Shown: positions 57,395 to 64,000 of the stretch, one piece after another
Layout: each line of letters begins with the position of its first letter
Position numbering within the stretch: the stretch's first letter is position 1
Assembly: GCA_016869535.1 (NCBI GenBank)
Contig: VGDX01000012.1
Coordinates: forward strand, 36,918-100,917
DNA from: Alphaproteobacteria bacterium
GTDB lineage: Bacteria > Pseudomonadota > Alphaproteobacteria > Rhizobiales > Methyloligellaceae
Direction: 5' to 3'
Length of the DNA: 64,000 bases
Position numbers and translations under genes: made by a program
Notes under the pieces: generated by a model
The model's database searches: none
What the model was told of the DNA's origin: nothing
Seen by the model: only the letters and a program-made list of their open reading frames with translations

Positions 57395-59230
57395 CTACGG
57401 CGTCTTGTCGGCAGGCGCGGTCTCGGTGAGTTCACCCGCCGGGAAGGCTTTGCCGCCCATGACCGTGCCAAGCACCTTGATGTCCTTCAGCTCATCGGGC
57501 GAGGTGACGTCGAGCGGGTTGCGGTCGACAATGGTGAAATCGGCAAGCTTGCCGGCCTTGATGGAGCCCTTCTTGTCGTCCTGCCCAAGCAGGTAGGCCG
57601 CGCCGAGGGTCACCGCGTGCAAGGCTTGTGGAATGGTGATGCGTTCGGCCTCACCCAGCACGCGCCCCGACATGGTCTCGCGCGCCGTCGCCGTCCACAT
57701 GCTGAAGATCGGATTGACCGGCGTGACCGAGGCATCCGAATGCATGCTGAAGGGGATACCCAGGCGCTGCGCGCTACCCGCCGGGTTCATGTCCTCCGCC
57801 CGGTCAGGCCCCACGAATGTCGAATAGTGCAGATCGCCCCAATAATAAATGTGGTTGGTGAAGAGATTGGTGCCGACGCCGAGCTCTTTCATCCTGACCA
57901 GCTGGCTTTGCGTCACATATTGATTGTGCTCGAGCCGATCCCTGGTTGGCGGCTGCGGGTATTTGCGCTGAGCCTCGGTGAGCGCGTTGAGCGCCATCTC
58001 GGTTGCTTCATCGGCGTTGGTGTGGATCACCGCCTGGAAGCCGCGCTTGTGGACCTCGCTCACCCACTCGGTCAGATCGTCCTGCGAGATGTTCGCCACC
58101 CCGTTGGCAAACGTCTTGTAGTAGCCGGGCCATTGAAAGAGGCCGGTATAACCCTGGATCGAGCCATCGACGACGAATTTGACGCCGCCAAAACTGAGGC
58201 GGTCATTATCGGCCTTGTGCCATTCGCTAAGAGCATCGAGGCCGCCCTTGGCTGCGACCTCAGGGCTTTGGAACACCTGGATGATCGGATTGAGAACGAT
58301 GCGCACCGGGAAGTTCGGATCGGCGGCAACAGTCTGATAGGCTTGGTAACCGCCGGGAAGGCTGCCGAAGGAGAGATCGGCGAAGGTCGTCACGCCGACA
58401 CGATGCGCGAGCTGGGCGGCGCCCCAGGTCGCCTTGAGCAAGGTCTTGGCATCGAGCGGCGGGAGTTTCGAGGCGAAAGCAAGTGCCGCCTTGATCTCCT
58501 CGATCTCGCCGGTCGGCTTGCCGTCCTTCTTGATGATGCCGACAATATCGGTGTCGTCGCCGATACCGGCGATCTCGAACGCCTTGCTGTTGGCGTAGTA
58601 GATGTGCATCGACAGATTCTCGACGAAGATCGGATGGCCGTTGGAGATCGGATCGAGGTCGGCGCGGGTGAGGGGCGAGTCGGCATAGAACTCCGGCTGA
58701 TACCCCCAGCCGACCAGCCAGCTTCCATCGTTCGGCAGTTTGGCTGCCGCCTCCTTCAACCGGTCGAGGACAGCCTGTTTGGTCTCCAGACCTTTCACAA
58801 GCGTGCCGTCAGGCGCCACGCGATCGAACCGGCCGACATACGCTCCAAGCCACAGCACGCCGGTTATCTGCGGGTGCATGTGCGCTTCGATCAGGCCGGG
58901 GATGATCACCGCGTCTTCAAATTGCCGGTCGATCTCGACCTCCTGGGTGGTGACCCAGCCCTTCACCTCGTCAAGCGTGCCGGCGCCGAGAATCTTCCCG
59001 TCCATGACCGCCACGGCCTCGGCGGTCGGCGTGCCGGGATCGAGAGTCACAATCGTCTTCGCCGTGTAGATGGTGATTTTGTCTTCGGCCGGCTGCGCGG
59101 CCGCCGTGGCCGGTTGGGGGGCAGGGGTGTCTATGCCATGCGGCTCACGTGCAAGTTCATGATTGCCTGCAAGTGCCAAATTCGGCACGACGAAAGCCGC
59201 GGCAAGCAACAATTGTTGTATAATTTTCAT
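57395..59230 (-). CDS. Exported amidohydrolase, YtcJ-like (amidohydrolase 3)
   Basis: The 611-residue product has a signal peptide (IQQLLLAAAFVVPNLALA) and a metal-dependent amidohydrolase domain: AVAVMDGKILGAGTLDEVK, the HxH metal site in VIIPGLIEAHMHPQITGV, later VIHTNADEATEMAL, LEHNQYVTQSQLVRMKELGV, and the C-terminal LLGQDDKKGSIKAGKLADFT with VDRNPLDV. This is the layout of YtcJ/LAF3-type enzymes, which hydrolyse amides such as N-substituted formamides; the substrate here is unknown. The Sec signal suggests periplasmic action. The ATG at 59230 is the last of several possible starts and gives a complete signal peptide. Confidence 0.88.
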   Translation of the reverse strand: MKIIQQLLLAAAFVVPNLALAGNHELAREPHGIDTPAPQPATAAAQPAEDKITIYTAKTIVTLDPGTPTAEAVAVMDGKILGAGTLDEVKGWVTTQEVEIDRQFEDAVIIPGLIEAHMHPQITGVLWLGAYVGRFDRVAPDGTLVKGLETKQAVLDRLKEAAAKLPNDGSWLVGWGYQPEFYADSPLTRADLDPISNGHPIFVENLSMHIYYANSKAFEIAGIGDDTDIVGIIKKDGKPTGEIEEIKAALAFASKLPPLDAKTLLKATWGAAQLAHRVGVTTFADLSFGSLPGGYQAYQTVAADPNFPVRIVLNPIIQVFQSPEVAAKGGLDALSEWHKADNDRLSFGGVKFVVDGSIQGYTGLFQWPGYYKTFANGVANISQDDLTEWVSEVHKRGFQAVIHTNADEATEMALNALTEAQRKYPQPPTRDRLEHNQYVTQSQLVRMKELGVGTNLFTNHIYYWGDLHYSTFVGPDRAEDMNPAGSAQRLGIPFSMHSDASVTPVNPIFSMWTATARETMSGRVLGEAERITIPQALHAVTLGAAYLLGQDDKKGSIKAGKLADFTIVDRNPLDVTSPDELKDIKVLGTVMGGKAFPAGELTETAPADKTP

Positions 59231-59433
59231 AAGTTGTTCCCTTGTGTCTGACCACTATTGCCGGATCCATAGCGGGTTGGCGAATGTCGCGCCTTTCTGG
59301 CAGGGGCACAAGATGGGAGCTAGGTCGGGACAGCTGGATGACGTTTGATCGAATAATGCGCTGGTCCAGGCAATCATGTAGTCTTGGTGGGAAAAGTCTT
59401 AGTCGGACCGGTTTTCATGGAGGAAACAGTAGA

Positions 59434-60057
59434 ATGAAACGCACGCATGCAACGATCGGCTTTGCCACCTTCCTCGGCGCCGCGCTGGCGGCAGGCTCGG
59501 CACTGGCGGTGACCGCCTATTCCCCTACCGGCCATCTCAATGTGCGGAGCGGTCCGGGCTTCCAGTTCCCGGTGGTCAATCAGATCGGGCAGGGCGTCAA
59601 TGCCCAGGTCACCGGCTGCGTGTCCGATTTCTCCTGGTGCAGCGTGGCGCTTCCCGACGGCACGACCGGCTGGGCCTCGGCGCCATATCTCGTCACCGGC
59701 GCCACGACGCCGCCCAAGAATCTTCAGGTCGCCGGCGCCGCGCTCAATATTCCCGTCGTCACGCCTGTAGACACTCATTCCAACGTGGTCGCCACGCCGC
59801 CGGTCGGCCCGATGGTCGCGGTCCCGCCCACGGTTATCGTCGCGCCGATTGCGCCACCGCCCGAAGTCATTACCTATGTGACGCAGCAGACGGTGGCGCC
59901 GGTTTACGTCAATGGCGAAGTGATGGTCGGCGCGGTGTTGCCCGTGGCGGCCCCGACTTATGACATTCCGGCCTCGCCTTACGATTTTACCTATGTCAAC
60001 GGTCAGCGGGTCCTGATCGAGCCTACCGCCAGGAAGATCGTCTACGTCTTCAGGTAA
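59434..60057 (+). CDS. Exported SH3-domain protein with DUF1236 repeat region
   Basis: The 207-residue product has a signal peptide (ATFLGAALAAGSALAVTA), a bacterial SH3 domain (SPTGHLNVRSGPGFQFPVVN; CSVALPDGTTGWASAPYLV) that probably binds peptidoglycan, a Pro/Val-rich linker, and a C-terminal DUF1236-like strand pair (VYVNGEVMVGAVLPVA; FTYVNGQRVLIEPTARKIVY). Such proteins are frequent in Hyphomicrobiales and presumed periplasmic. I chose the ATG at 59434 with GGAGGAAA upstream. The 203-base gap to the divergent amidohydrolase shows no other gene. Confidence 0.8.
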   Translation: MKRTHATIGFATFLGAALAAGSALAVTAYSPTGHLNVRSGPGFQFPVVNQIGQGVNAQVTGCVSDFSWCSVALPDGTTGWASAPYLVTGATTPPKNLQVAGAALNIPVVTPVDTHSNVVATPPVGPMVAVPPTVIVAPIAPPPEVITYVTQQTVAPVYVNGEVMVGAVLPVAAPTYDIPASPYDFTYVNGQRVLIEPTARKIVYVFR

Positions 60058-60069
60058 GCGACGCGCGAA

Positions 60070-60849
60070 ATGAGCCGGGCCGAGAGAAATCTCATCGTCT
60101 TGGCTCTTTTGAGCGGATGCTCTGCTTTATTTGCACCTGTGGCGGGCGCGGAGATGTCGTCTCCGGGCAACGGGATCGACTACACCGCCGCCGCCACGTT
60201 CACCACCGACTATATTTATCGCGGCATCTCGCAGAGCGCCGGCGATCCGGCCGTGCAAGGCTATATCGAAGCGACGCATAAGCTTCTTTATGCCGGCGTC
60301 TGGGCCTCGAGTATCGATTTCGGCAAGCAGCTGAACCGCGCCGGGAACTTGCAAGAGGCAGCGAATCTGGAACTCAGCACCTACGCCGGTATCAGACCGC
60401 AATGGCAGGGCATCCACTTCGATTTCGGCGTCGCCTATTATGCCTATCCGGACTCGTTCCCCCCGGGCCAGTTCGACTATGTGGAGTTCGACGCCATGGC
60501 CGACTACACATTGTTCGACACGCTCAACTTTCAGGGGGTGGTCTGGTGGTCGCCGGATGAGTCCACCACGAACGACGAACTCCAGGGTGCTGCGTTCACC
60601 GTGAGCTATGTTTTGCCGAAGGTCTGGGTCATGAGTCCGACCGTCAGCGCGCTGATCGGCCGGCAATGGGGCGAGGGGGATGATGAGACCTATACGTACT
60701 GGAACACCGGCGTGACGCTCAAGATGAGCAGTCATCCCGTTTGGTATTTCGACATCCGCTATTGGGACACCAACCTCGAGGACTGCATCGATGCGCCCAC
60801 TTTTCAATGCGGCCCGCGCGTGGTCGGTTCCTTGACCGCTTCATTCTAG
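60070..60849 (+). CDS. TorF-family putative outer-membrane porin
   Basis: The 259-residue product has a signal peptide (LIVLALLSGCSALFAPVAGA) and beta-barrel-type strands; the opening TFTTDYIYRGISQSAGDPAV and later FDFGVAYYAYPD are the hallmarks of the TorF (TIGR02001) family. It ends with an aromatic residue (LTASF), as outer-membrane barrels do. Two cysteines near the end (EDCIDAPTFQCG) may form a disulfide. Transport role is unknown. It lies 12 bases after the SH3 gene. Confidence 0.85.
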   Translation: MSRAERNLIVLALLSGCSALFAPVAGAEMSSPGNGIDYTAAATFTTDYIYRGISQSAGDPAVQGYIEATHKLLYAGVWASSIDFGKQLNRAGNLQEAANLELSTYAGIRPQWQGIHFDFGVAYYAYPDSFPPGQFDYVEFDAMADYTLFDTLNFQGVVWWSPDESTTNDELQGAAFTVSYVLPKVWVMSPTVSALIGRQWGEGDDETYTYWNTGVTLKMSSHPVWYFDIRYWDTNLEDCIDAPTFQCGPRVVGSLTASF

Positions 60850-60887
60850 CAACCCAAGATGATCTCTAAGCCTAGGAGGAAACGCGC

Positions 60888-61208
60888 ATGGACAGTCGAT
60901 TGAGTATTGCGGCCCTCGCCGCCGGTATCATGCTTGCAGGAAGCGCTTCGGCCGAGACGGCGGTCGCCACGGCCGTGTTCAAATGCGACGGCGGCAAATC
61001 GATCGACGCCACCTTCTATGGCGACTCTGTCGATCTGAAACTCAGCGACGGCCGGAGCATGAAAGTGCCGCAAGCCATGTCGGCCTCAGGCGCTCGTTAC
61101 GCCAACAAGGATGAGACCTTCGTGTTCTGGAACAAGGGTGACACCGCCTTCGTCACCGAAGGAAAAGACGCCAAGGAGACCTATACCGGCTGCGTCACCG
61201 GCAAATGA
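60888..61208 (+). CDS. MliC-family lysozyme inhibitor
   Basis: MliC proteins block c-type lysozymes in the envelope. The 106-residue product has a signal peptide (LAAGIMLAGSASA) and the MliC fold pattern: FKCDGGKSIDATFYGDSVDL, ASGARYANKDETFVFWNKGD and a final YTGCVTGK, with the two conserved cysteines. There is no lipobox, so it is a soluble periplasmic form (PliC/MliC-like). GGAGGAAA precedes the ATG at 60888. Follows the TorF gene by 38 bases. Confidence 0.85.
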   Translation: MDSRLSIAALAAGIMLAGSASAETAVATAVFKCDGGKSIDATFYGDSVDLKLSDGRSMKVPQAMSASGARYANKDETFVFWNKGDTAFVTEGKDAKETYTGCVTGK

Positions 61209-61826
61209 CCGGGGATAGGCTCCCAAGATTTTGACCGATCCAGCAAGGCTCACCAACAAATTCTGATGAAGATGCGGGGGATAGGCGGCCGCCTTATCCC
61301 CGTGGGCCGCGCTTGCCTTACACTCGTCAAATCCCTGCTCCACGAGGGATGTGTGGCCTAGGACCGTCCTTGTCATGCGGAGCGGGGACTGCGGCGCCTG
61401 AGGTATCGCGGGAAAGCATGGCGACGTCAGAGCACGCATCCGCCATGGCCGCGACGGAATAACGGACCAAGCCTCGGGGGTCCCTGGACTCGCCGCCGCG
61501 CTCCTCTCGGGTGCGGTTGGGTCCCCCTCCGGTGTGGTCCCGAGGTTGCGGACGTGCAAGCGCGAGTCGGACTTCAATATCGCCGCGCGCGGGGTGCCCA
61601 TAAGGCTGCCCTTTTTGACTGCAGTCGGACGCGGCCTTCGGGCGCTCCGCGCAATCCCTCATCCCTCGCGGGCAATCCCGGCGAGATATTTCGTGCTGTC
61701 CGGGGTAACAGCTGAGCCGAACTATTACTCTGCGCAGCGTAAATATTGGTCGCGTATCTGCAAAATCATGGTGGTAAGGAGGGCAAGTCTCGGGCTAATT
61801 TCCTGAAGAAGTATCGAGGGATAGGG
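61209..61826. other. 618-base gap with hairpins and no recognised gene
   Basis: No reading frame here looks like a real protein. Visible structure: an almost perfect hairpin GGGGATA-GGCGG/CCGCC-T-TATCCCC at 61277-61301, ATCCCT/AGGGAT at 61331-61350, and a longer CCTCGGG/CCCGAGG pairing (61472-61478 with 61539-61545). No T-run follows these. The segment does not match tmRNA, RNase P or SRP RNA signatures that I can recognise. It could hold a degenerate element or an unrecognised structured RNA. Confidence 0.5.
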
Positions 61827-63512
61827 ATGCTCAAGCCTTGCCTCATCGCCGGTCTGTTGTGCGCTGCCTTGGCCGTAATTCCGGCGTGGGCCGAGGAAGA
61901 GGCGCAAGACCAAGGACCGTCGGTCACCCTGCCGATCGAACCTCAATCGCCGGCTTCATCTTCCGTGACGCCCGATGCACCGTCGGTTCATGCCATCGAC
62001 CCGGCATCGCCGCCCTCCGAGCCACCTATCGCTGAGACTCCACCCGAGCCCGCCGGGCCGCATCCCGTGGTGGAGCTCATCAAGACCAAGCTTGCCGATG
62101 CCGGTCTGCGCAAGGATGCCAACGCGGCAGATCTCGCTGCGCTCGATGAATTCTATCGGACACGCACCGGTGGACCTCTGTGGATGACGGAGATGGGTTT
62201 TTCGTCGAAAGGGCAGGAGGTCGTGTCAGAGATCGAGCAGGCCGACGATTGGGGTCTCGACAAATCGGCCTTCGAGCTGCCGCAGCCAGATGCGCTGCCG
62301 AAAACTCCCGAGGCGCAGGCCGATGCCGAAATCAAGCTCGATCTCGCCATCCTGACATATGCAAGGCACGCGCGCGGCGGACGCTACACGCCGTCAGAGA
62401 TCAGCGTGCTGTTCGATCAGGTCGCGCAATTGCGCGATCCCAAGATCGTACTTGCCGAGATCGCCGTGGCGGAAGAACCCGATGCCTATCTCCGGTCGCT
62501 GCATCCTCAACATGAAGGCTTCGCGCGCCTGCAAAAGGCACTGGTCGAGGCGCGCAAAGGCGATGCAGAAAATAGCGGCGATGCGGAGAGCAAAGAGGGT
62601 GAGGCAGACTCTAAGGAGAAGCCAGATGAAGCGGCGATCAGGCGGATCGTCTTAAACATGGAGCGTTGGCGCTGGCTGCCTGAGGATCTCGGCGAGATGT
62701 ATGTCTGGCTCAATACGCCGGAATACATGCTTTACCTGGTCAAGGACGGAAAGACGATCTTCACCGACAAGACACTGGTCGGCACCATCTCGAATGCCAC
62801 GCCGGTCTTCTCAGCAGACATGGGCTCTGTCGTGTTCAATCCGGAATGGATCGCGCCCCGCTCGGTGCTCAGGGAGACGTTGCTGCCGCCTTTGCGCAAT
62901 AAGAATTATGACTTCCTCAAGAAGCACAGGTTCTCCGTGCGGTATGGCGGCAAGCCCGTCAACGTCGCCAAGGTCAAATGGAACAGCCAGAACATCCACA
63001 ATTACACCTTCATCCAAAGACCGGGCCCCGGCAACAATCTCGGCAAGGTCAAGTTCCTCTATCCCAACAAGCACGACGTCTACATGCATGATACGATTCC
63101 GGTGCGTAAGAAGGTTTTCGAGAAATCGGCGCGTTCGATCGGCTATGGCTGCGTGCGCATGGAGAAGCCGCAAGACTTCGCCGAAATCCTGCTCGATGAG
63201 GATCAGGACTTGCCGAAAACCAGAGTGAAGGAATTGTGGGACAAGAGCGTCAACGCGCCCGTCGAAATCAAGAGCACGATTCCGGTGCACACCACTTATT
63301 TCACCACCGTCGTCGACGACGAGGGCAAGGTCGAGACCTTCGTCGATCTCTATGGGTTGGACCGGAAGATGGCGACGGTGATGTACGACAGCACCGACGG
63401 ATTCCCCCCGCCACCACCTGAAGTCAAGCAGCGGCGCGCCACGGGTACCACGGCCGGGGTTAGCCGCCCGAGTGGCGGGGTAGCCGATACGCTGGGCGGT
63501 CTCCTCGACTAG
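61827..63512 (+). CDS. L,D-transpeptidase, YkuD domain (LdtD/YcbB-like)
   Basis: L,D-transpeptidases make 3-3 crosslinks in peptidoglycan or attach proteins to it. The 561-residue product has a signal peptide (LIAGLLCAALAVIPAWA), a Pro-rich linker, a scaffold domain (PLWMTEMGFSSKGQEV; LTYARHARGGRYTPSEI), and a YkuD domain in about 300-460 with His421 (YMHDTIPVRK) and catalytic Cys442 in SIGYGCVRMEKPQDFAEIL. The order matches LdtD/YcbB rather than short ErfK-type enzymes. A Glu/Lys-rich insert lies at about 240-270. I chose the ATG at 61827 with GAGGGA upstream. A terminator follows. Confidence 0.92.
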   Translation: MLKPCLIAGLLCAALAVIPAWAEEEAQDQGPSVTLPIEPQSPASSSVTPDAPSVHAIDPASPPSEPPIAETPPEPAGPHPVVELIKTKLADAGLRKDANAADLAALDEFYRTRTGGPLWMTEMGFSSKGQEVVSEIEQADDWGLDKSAFELPQPDALPKTPEAQADAEIKLDLAILTYARHARGGRYTPSEISVLFDQVAQLRDPKIVLAEIAVAEEPDAYLRSLHPQHEGFARLQKALVEARKGDAENSGDAESKEGEADSKEKPDEAAIRRIVLNMERWRWLPEDLGEMYVWLNTPEYMLYLVKDGKTIFTDKTLVGTISNATPVFSADMGSVVFNPEWIAPRSVLRETLLPPLRNKNYDFLKKHRFSVRYGGKPVNVAKVKWNSQNIHNYTFIQRPGPGNNLGKVKFLYPNKHDVYMHDTIPVRKKVFEKSARSIGYGCVRMEKPQDFAEILLDEDQDLPKTRVKELWDKSVNAPVEIKSTIPVHTTYFTTVVDDEGKVETFVDLYGLDRKMATVMYDSTDGFPPPPPEVKQRRATGTTAGVSRPSGGVADTLGGLLD

Positions 63513-63594
63513 ATAAGGCCAGGTAATTGCAGGGAAAAAAGATCATTGAAACGGCTTGCAACCCGCCGCAATGTTGCTATCCCCTTGGTTTGAT

Positions 63595-63618
63595 TTGCGC
63601 CACTTGGGGCGCAATTTT
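63595..63618 (+). terminator. Intrinsic terminator after the L,D-transpeptidase gene
   Basis: TTGCGCC (63595-63601) pairs perfectly with GGCGCAA (63608-63614) around a 6-base loop and is followed by TTTT. It separates the transpeptidase gene from the membrane-fusion gene 69 bases on. Confidence 0.8.
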
Positions 63619-63686
63619 GCCCTCTGCAGAGGCTAGAACGCCCGGCAAGATTCCATTTAGGGACCCCGGGCCACACTCCATCTGCC

Positions 63687-64000
63687 ATGTTTAAGCGTCT
63701 CCTCATCGCCGCCATTCTTATCGCCCTGTTTCTGGGTGGCGTCGCCTATTTCCAGTTGGTGTTCAAGCCGGCGATGATCGCCGACTTCGTCGGCAAGATG
63801 GCGCCGCCTGCGGCCACGGTGACGACGGAGCCGGCCAAGACCGAGACTTGGGTGGCACGGGTGCATTCGATCGGCACGCTGGTGGCCATTGAAGGTGTTG
63901 AGGTTGCGCCGCAGCTCGGCGGCACGGTTATGGAGTATTTCTTCGACAGCGGGCAGGAAGTGAAGACAGGCGAGAAACTCGTACAGCTCGACATCTCGGT
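63687..64000 (+). CDS. RND efflux membrane-fusion protein (3' partial)
   Basis: The frame opens at the ATG at 63687 and runs past the window end, giving 104 residues: a signal-anchor (LLIAAILIALFLGGVAYFQ), then TEPAKTETWVARVHSIGTLV and GVEVAPQLGGTVMEYFFDSG with QEVKTGEKLVQLD, the first half of a biotinyl-lipoyl-like motif. This is the N-terminus of AcrA/MexH-type periplasmic adaptors of RND pumps. The pump subunit should follow outside the window; the substrate cannot be inferred. Confidence 0.88.
   Translation, partial: MFKRLLIAAILIALFLGGVAYFQLVFKPAMIADFVGKMAPPAATVTTEPAKTETWVARVHSIGTLVAIEGVEVAPQLGGTVMEYFFDSGQEVKTGEKLVQLDIS

Noticed and set aside
57617..59251. 544-residue open frame on the plus strand opposite the amidohydrolase
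   Set aside because: The minus-strand frame has a signal peptide, metal site and family motifs; the plus-strand frame has none and is explained by codon bias.
61327..61806. Open frames on both strands in the 61.2-61.8 kb gap
   Set aside because: They lack ribosome binding sites, signal or domain patterns, and the strands contradict each other; I treat the segment as non-coding.

Overview
The window (about 60% G+C by eye) is chromosomal DNA of an alphaproteobacterium, most likely of the order Hyphomicrobiales. The evidence is gene content: ribosomal clusters in alphaproteobacterial order (rpsM-rpsK-rpoA-rplQ without rpsD), an ATP12-type F1-ATPase chaperone, a DUF883 plus holin-III-like membrane pair behind an EcfG-type promoter motif, a DUF1236/SH3 exported protein, a TorF-type porin and PQQ biosynthesis genes. 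Genus cannot be fixed from sequence alone. No CRISPR array, prophage, insertion sequence or rRNA gene was seen.

Layout. 1-6.6 kb: end of a membrane protein gene, then a leftward pqqA-pqqC-pqqD-pqqE unit that lacks pqqB, with a terminator-like attenuator behind pqqA; oxyR lies divergently from pqqA; then an exported hypothetical protein and a secreted S10 carboxypeptidase. 6.7-11 kb: small exported and membrane proteins, tRNA-Thr, stress-type membrane proteins and rlmB. 11.2-42.2 kb: tRNA-Tyr, tRNA-Gly and tRNA-Trp, then secE-nusG-rplKA-rplJL-rpoBC, the str operon (rpsL-rpsG-fusA-tuf), the S10 and spc operons through secY-adk, and the alpha operon, closed by a strong bidirectional terminator. 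42.2-50.7 kb: a MxaD-like SRPBCC protein, an HtrA/DegP protease, rarA, a short CDF-like transporter, and a leftward antiporter-uspA unit behind a fluoride riboswitch; then rluC, an iron-permease-family protein and atp12. 50.7-54.8 kb: a tandem pair of RTX-type calcium-binding proteins, one copy broken by a stop codon, and two AraC-type regulators, one frameshifted. 55-64 kb: propionyl-CoA carboxylase beta subunit, an LCM-type methyltransferase, an exported amidohydrolase, envelope proteins (SH3/DUF1236, TorF porin, MliC), an L,D-transpeptidase and the start of an RND membrane-fusion protein.

How the genes fit together. The central 31 kb makes the transcription, translation and Sec-export machinery. 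Its junctions carry visible control elements: an L10-leader-like hairpin, a three-part hairpin between rplL and rpoB, a terminator after rpoC, a hairpin over the rpsL stop codon, and candidate promoters before rpsL and rpsM. The flanks are mostly envelope, stress and periplasmic-oxidation functions.

The most distinctive element is the leader of the 47.99 kb antiporter gene. It has the conserved blocks and pseudoknot of a fluoride (crcB-motif) aptamer, followed by mutually exclusive hairpins and an intrinsic terminator. The predicted regulon is a CPA2-type antiporter plus a UspA protein. The uspA gene carries one extra base in a GGG run that destroys its C-terminal nucleotide-binding motif.
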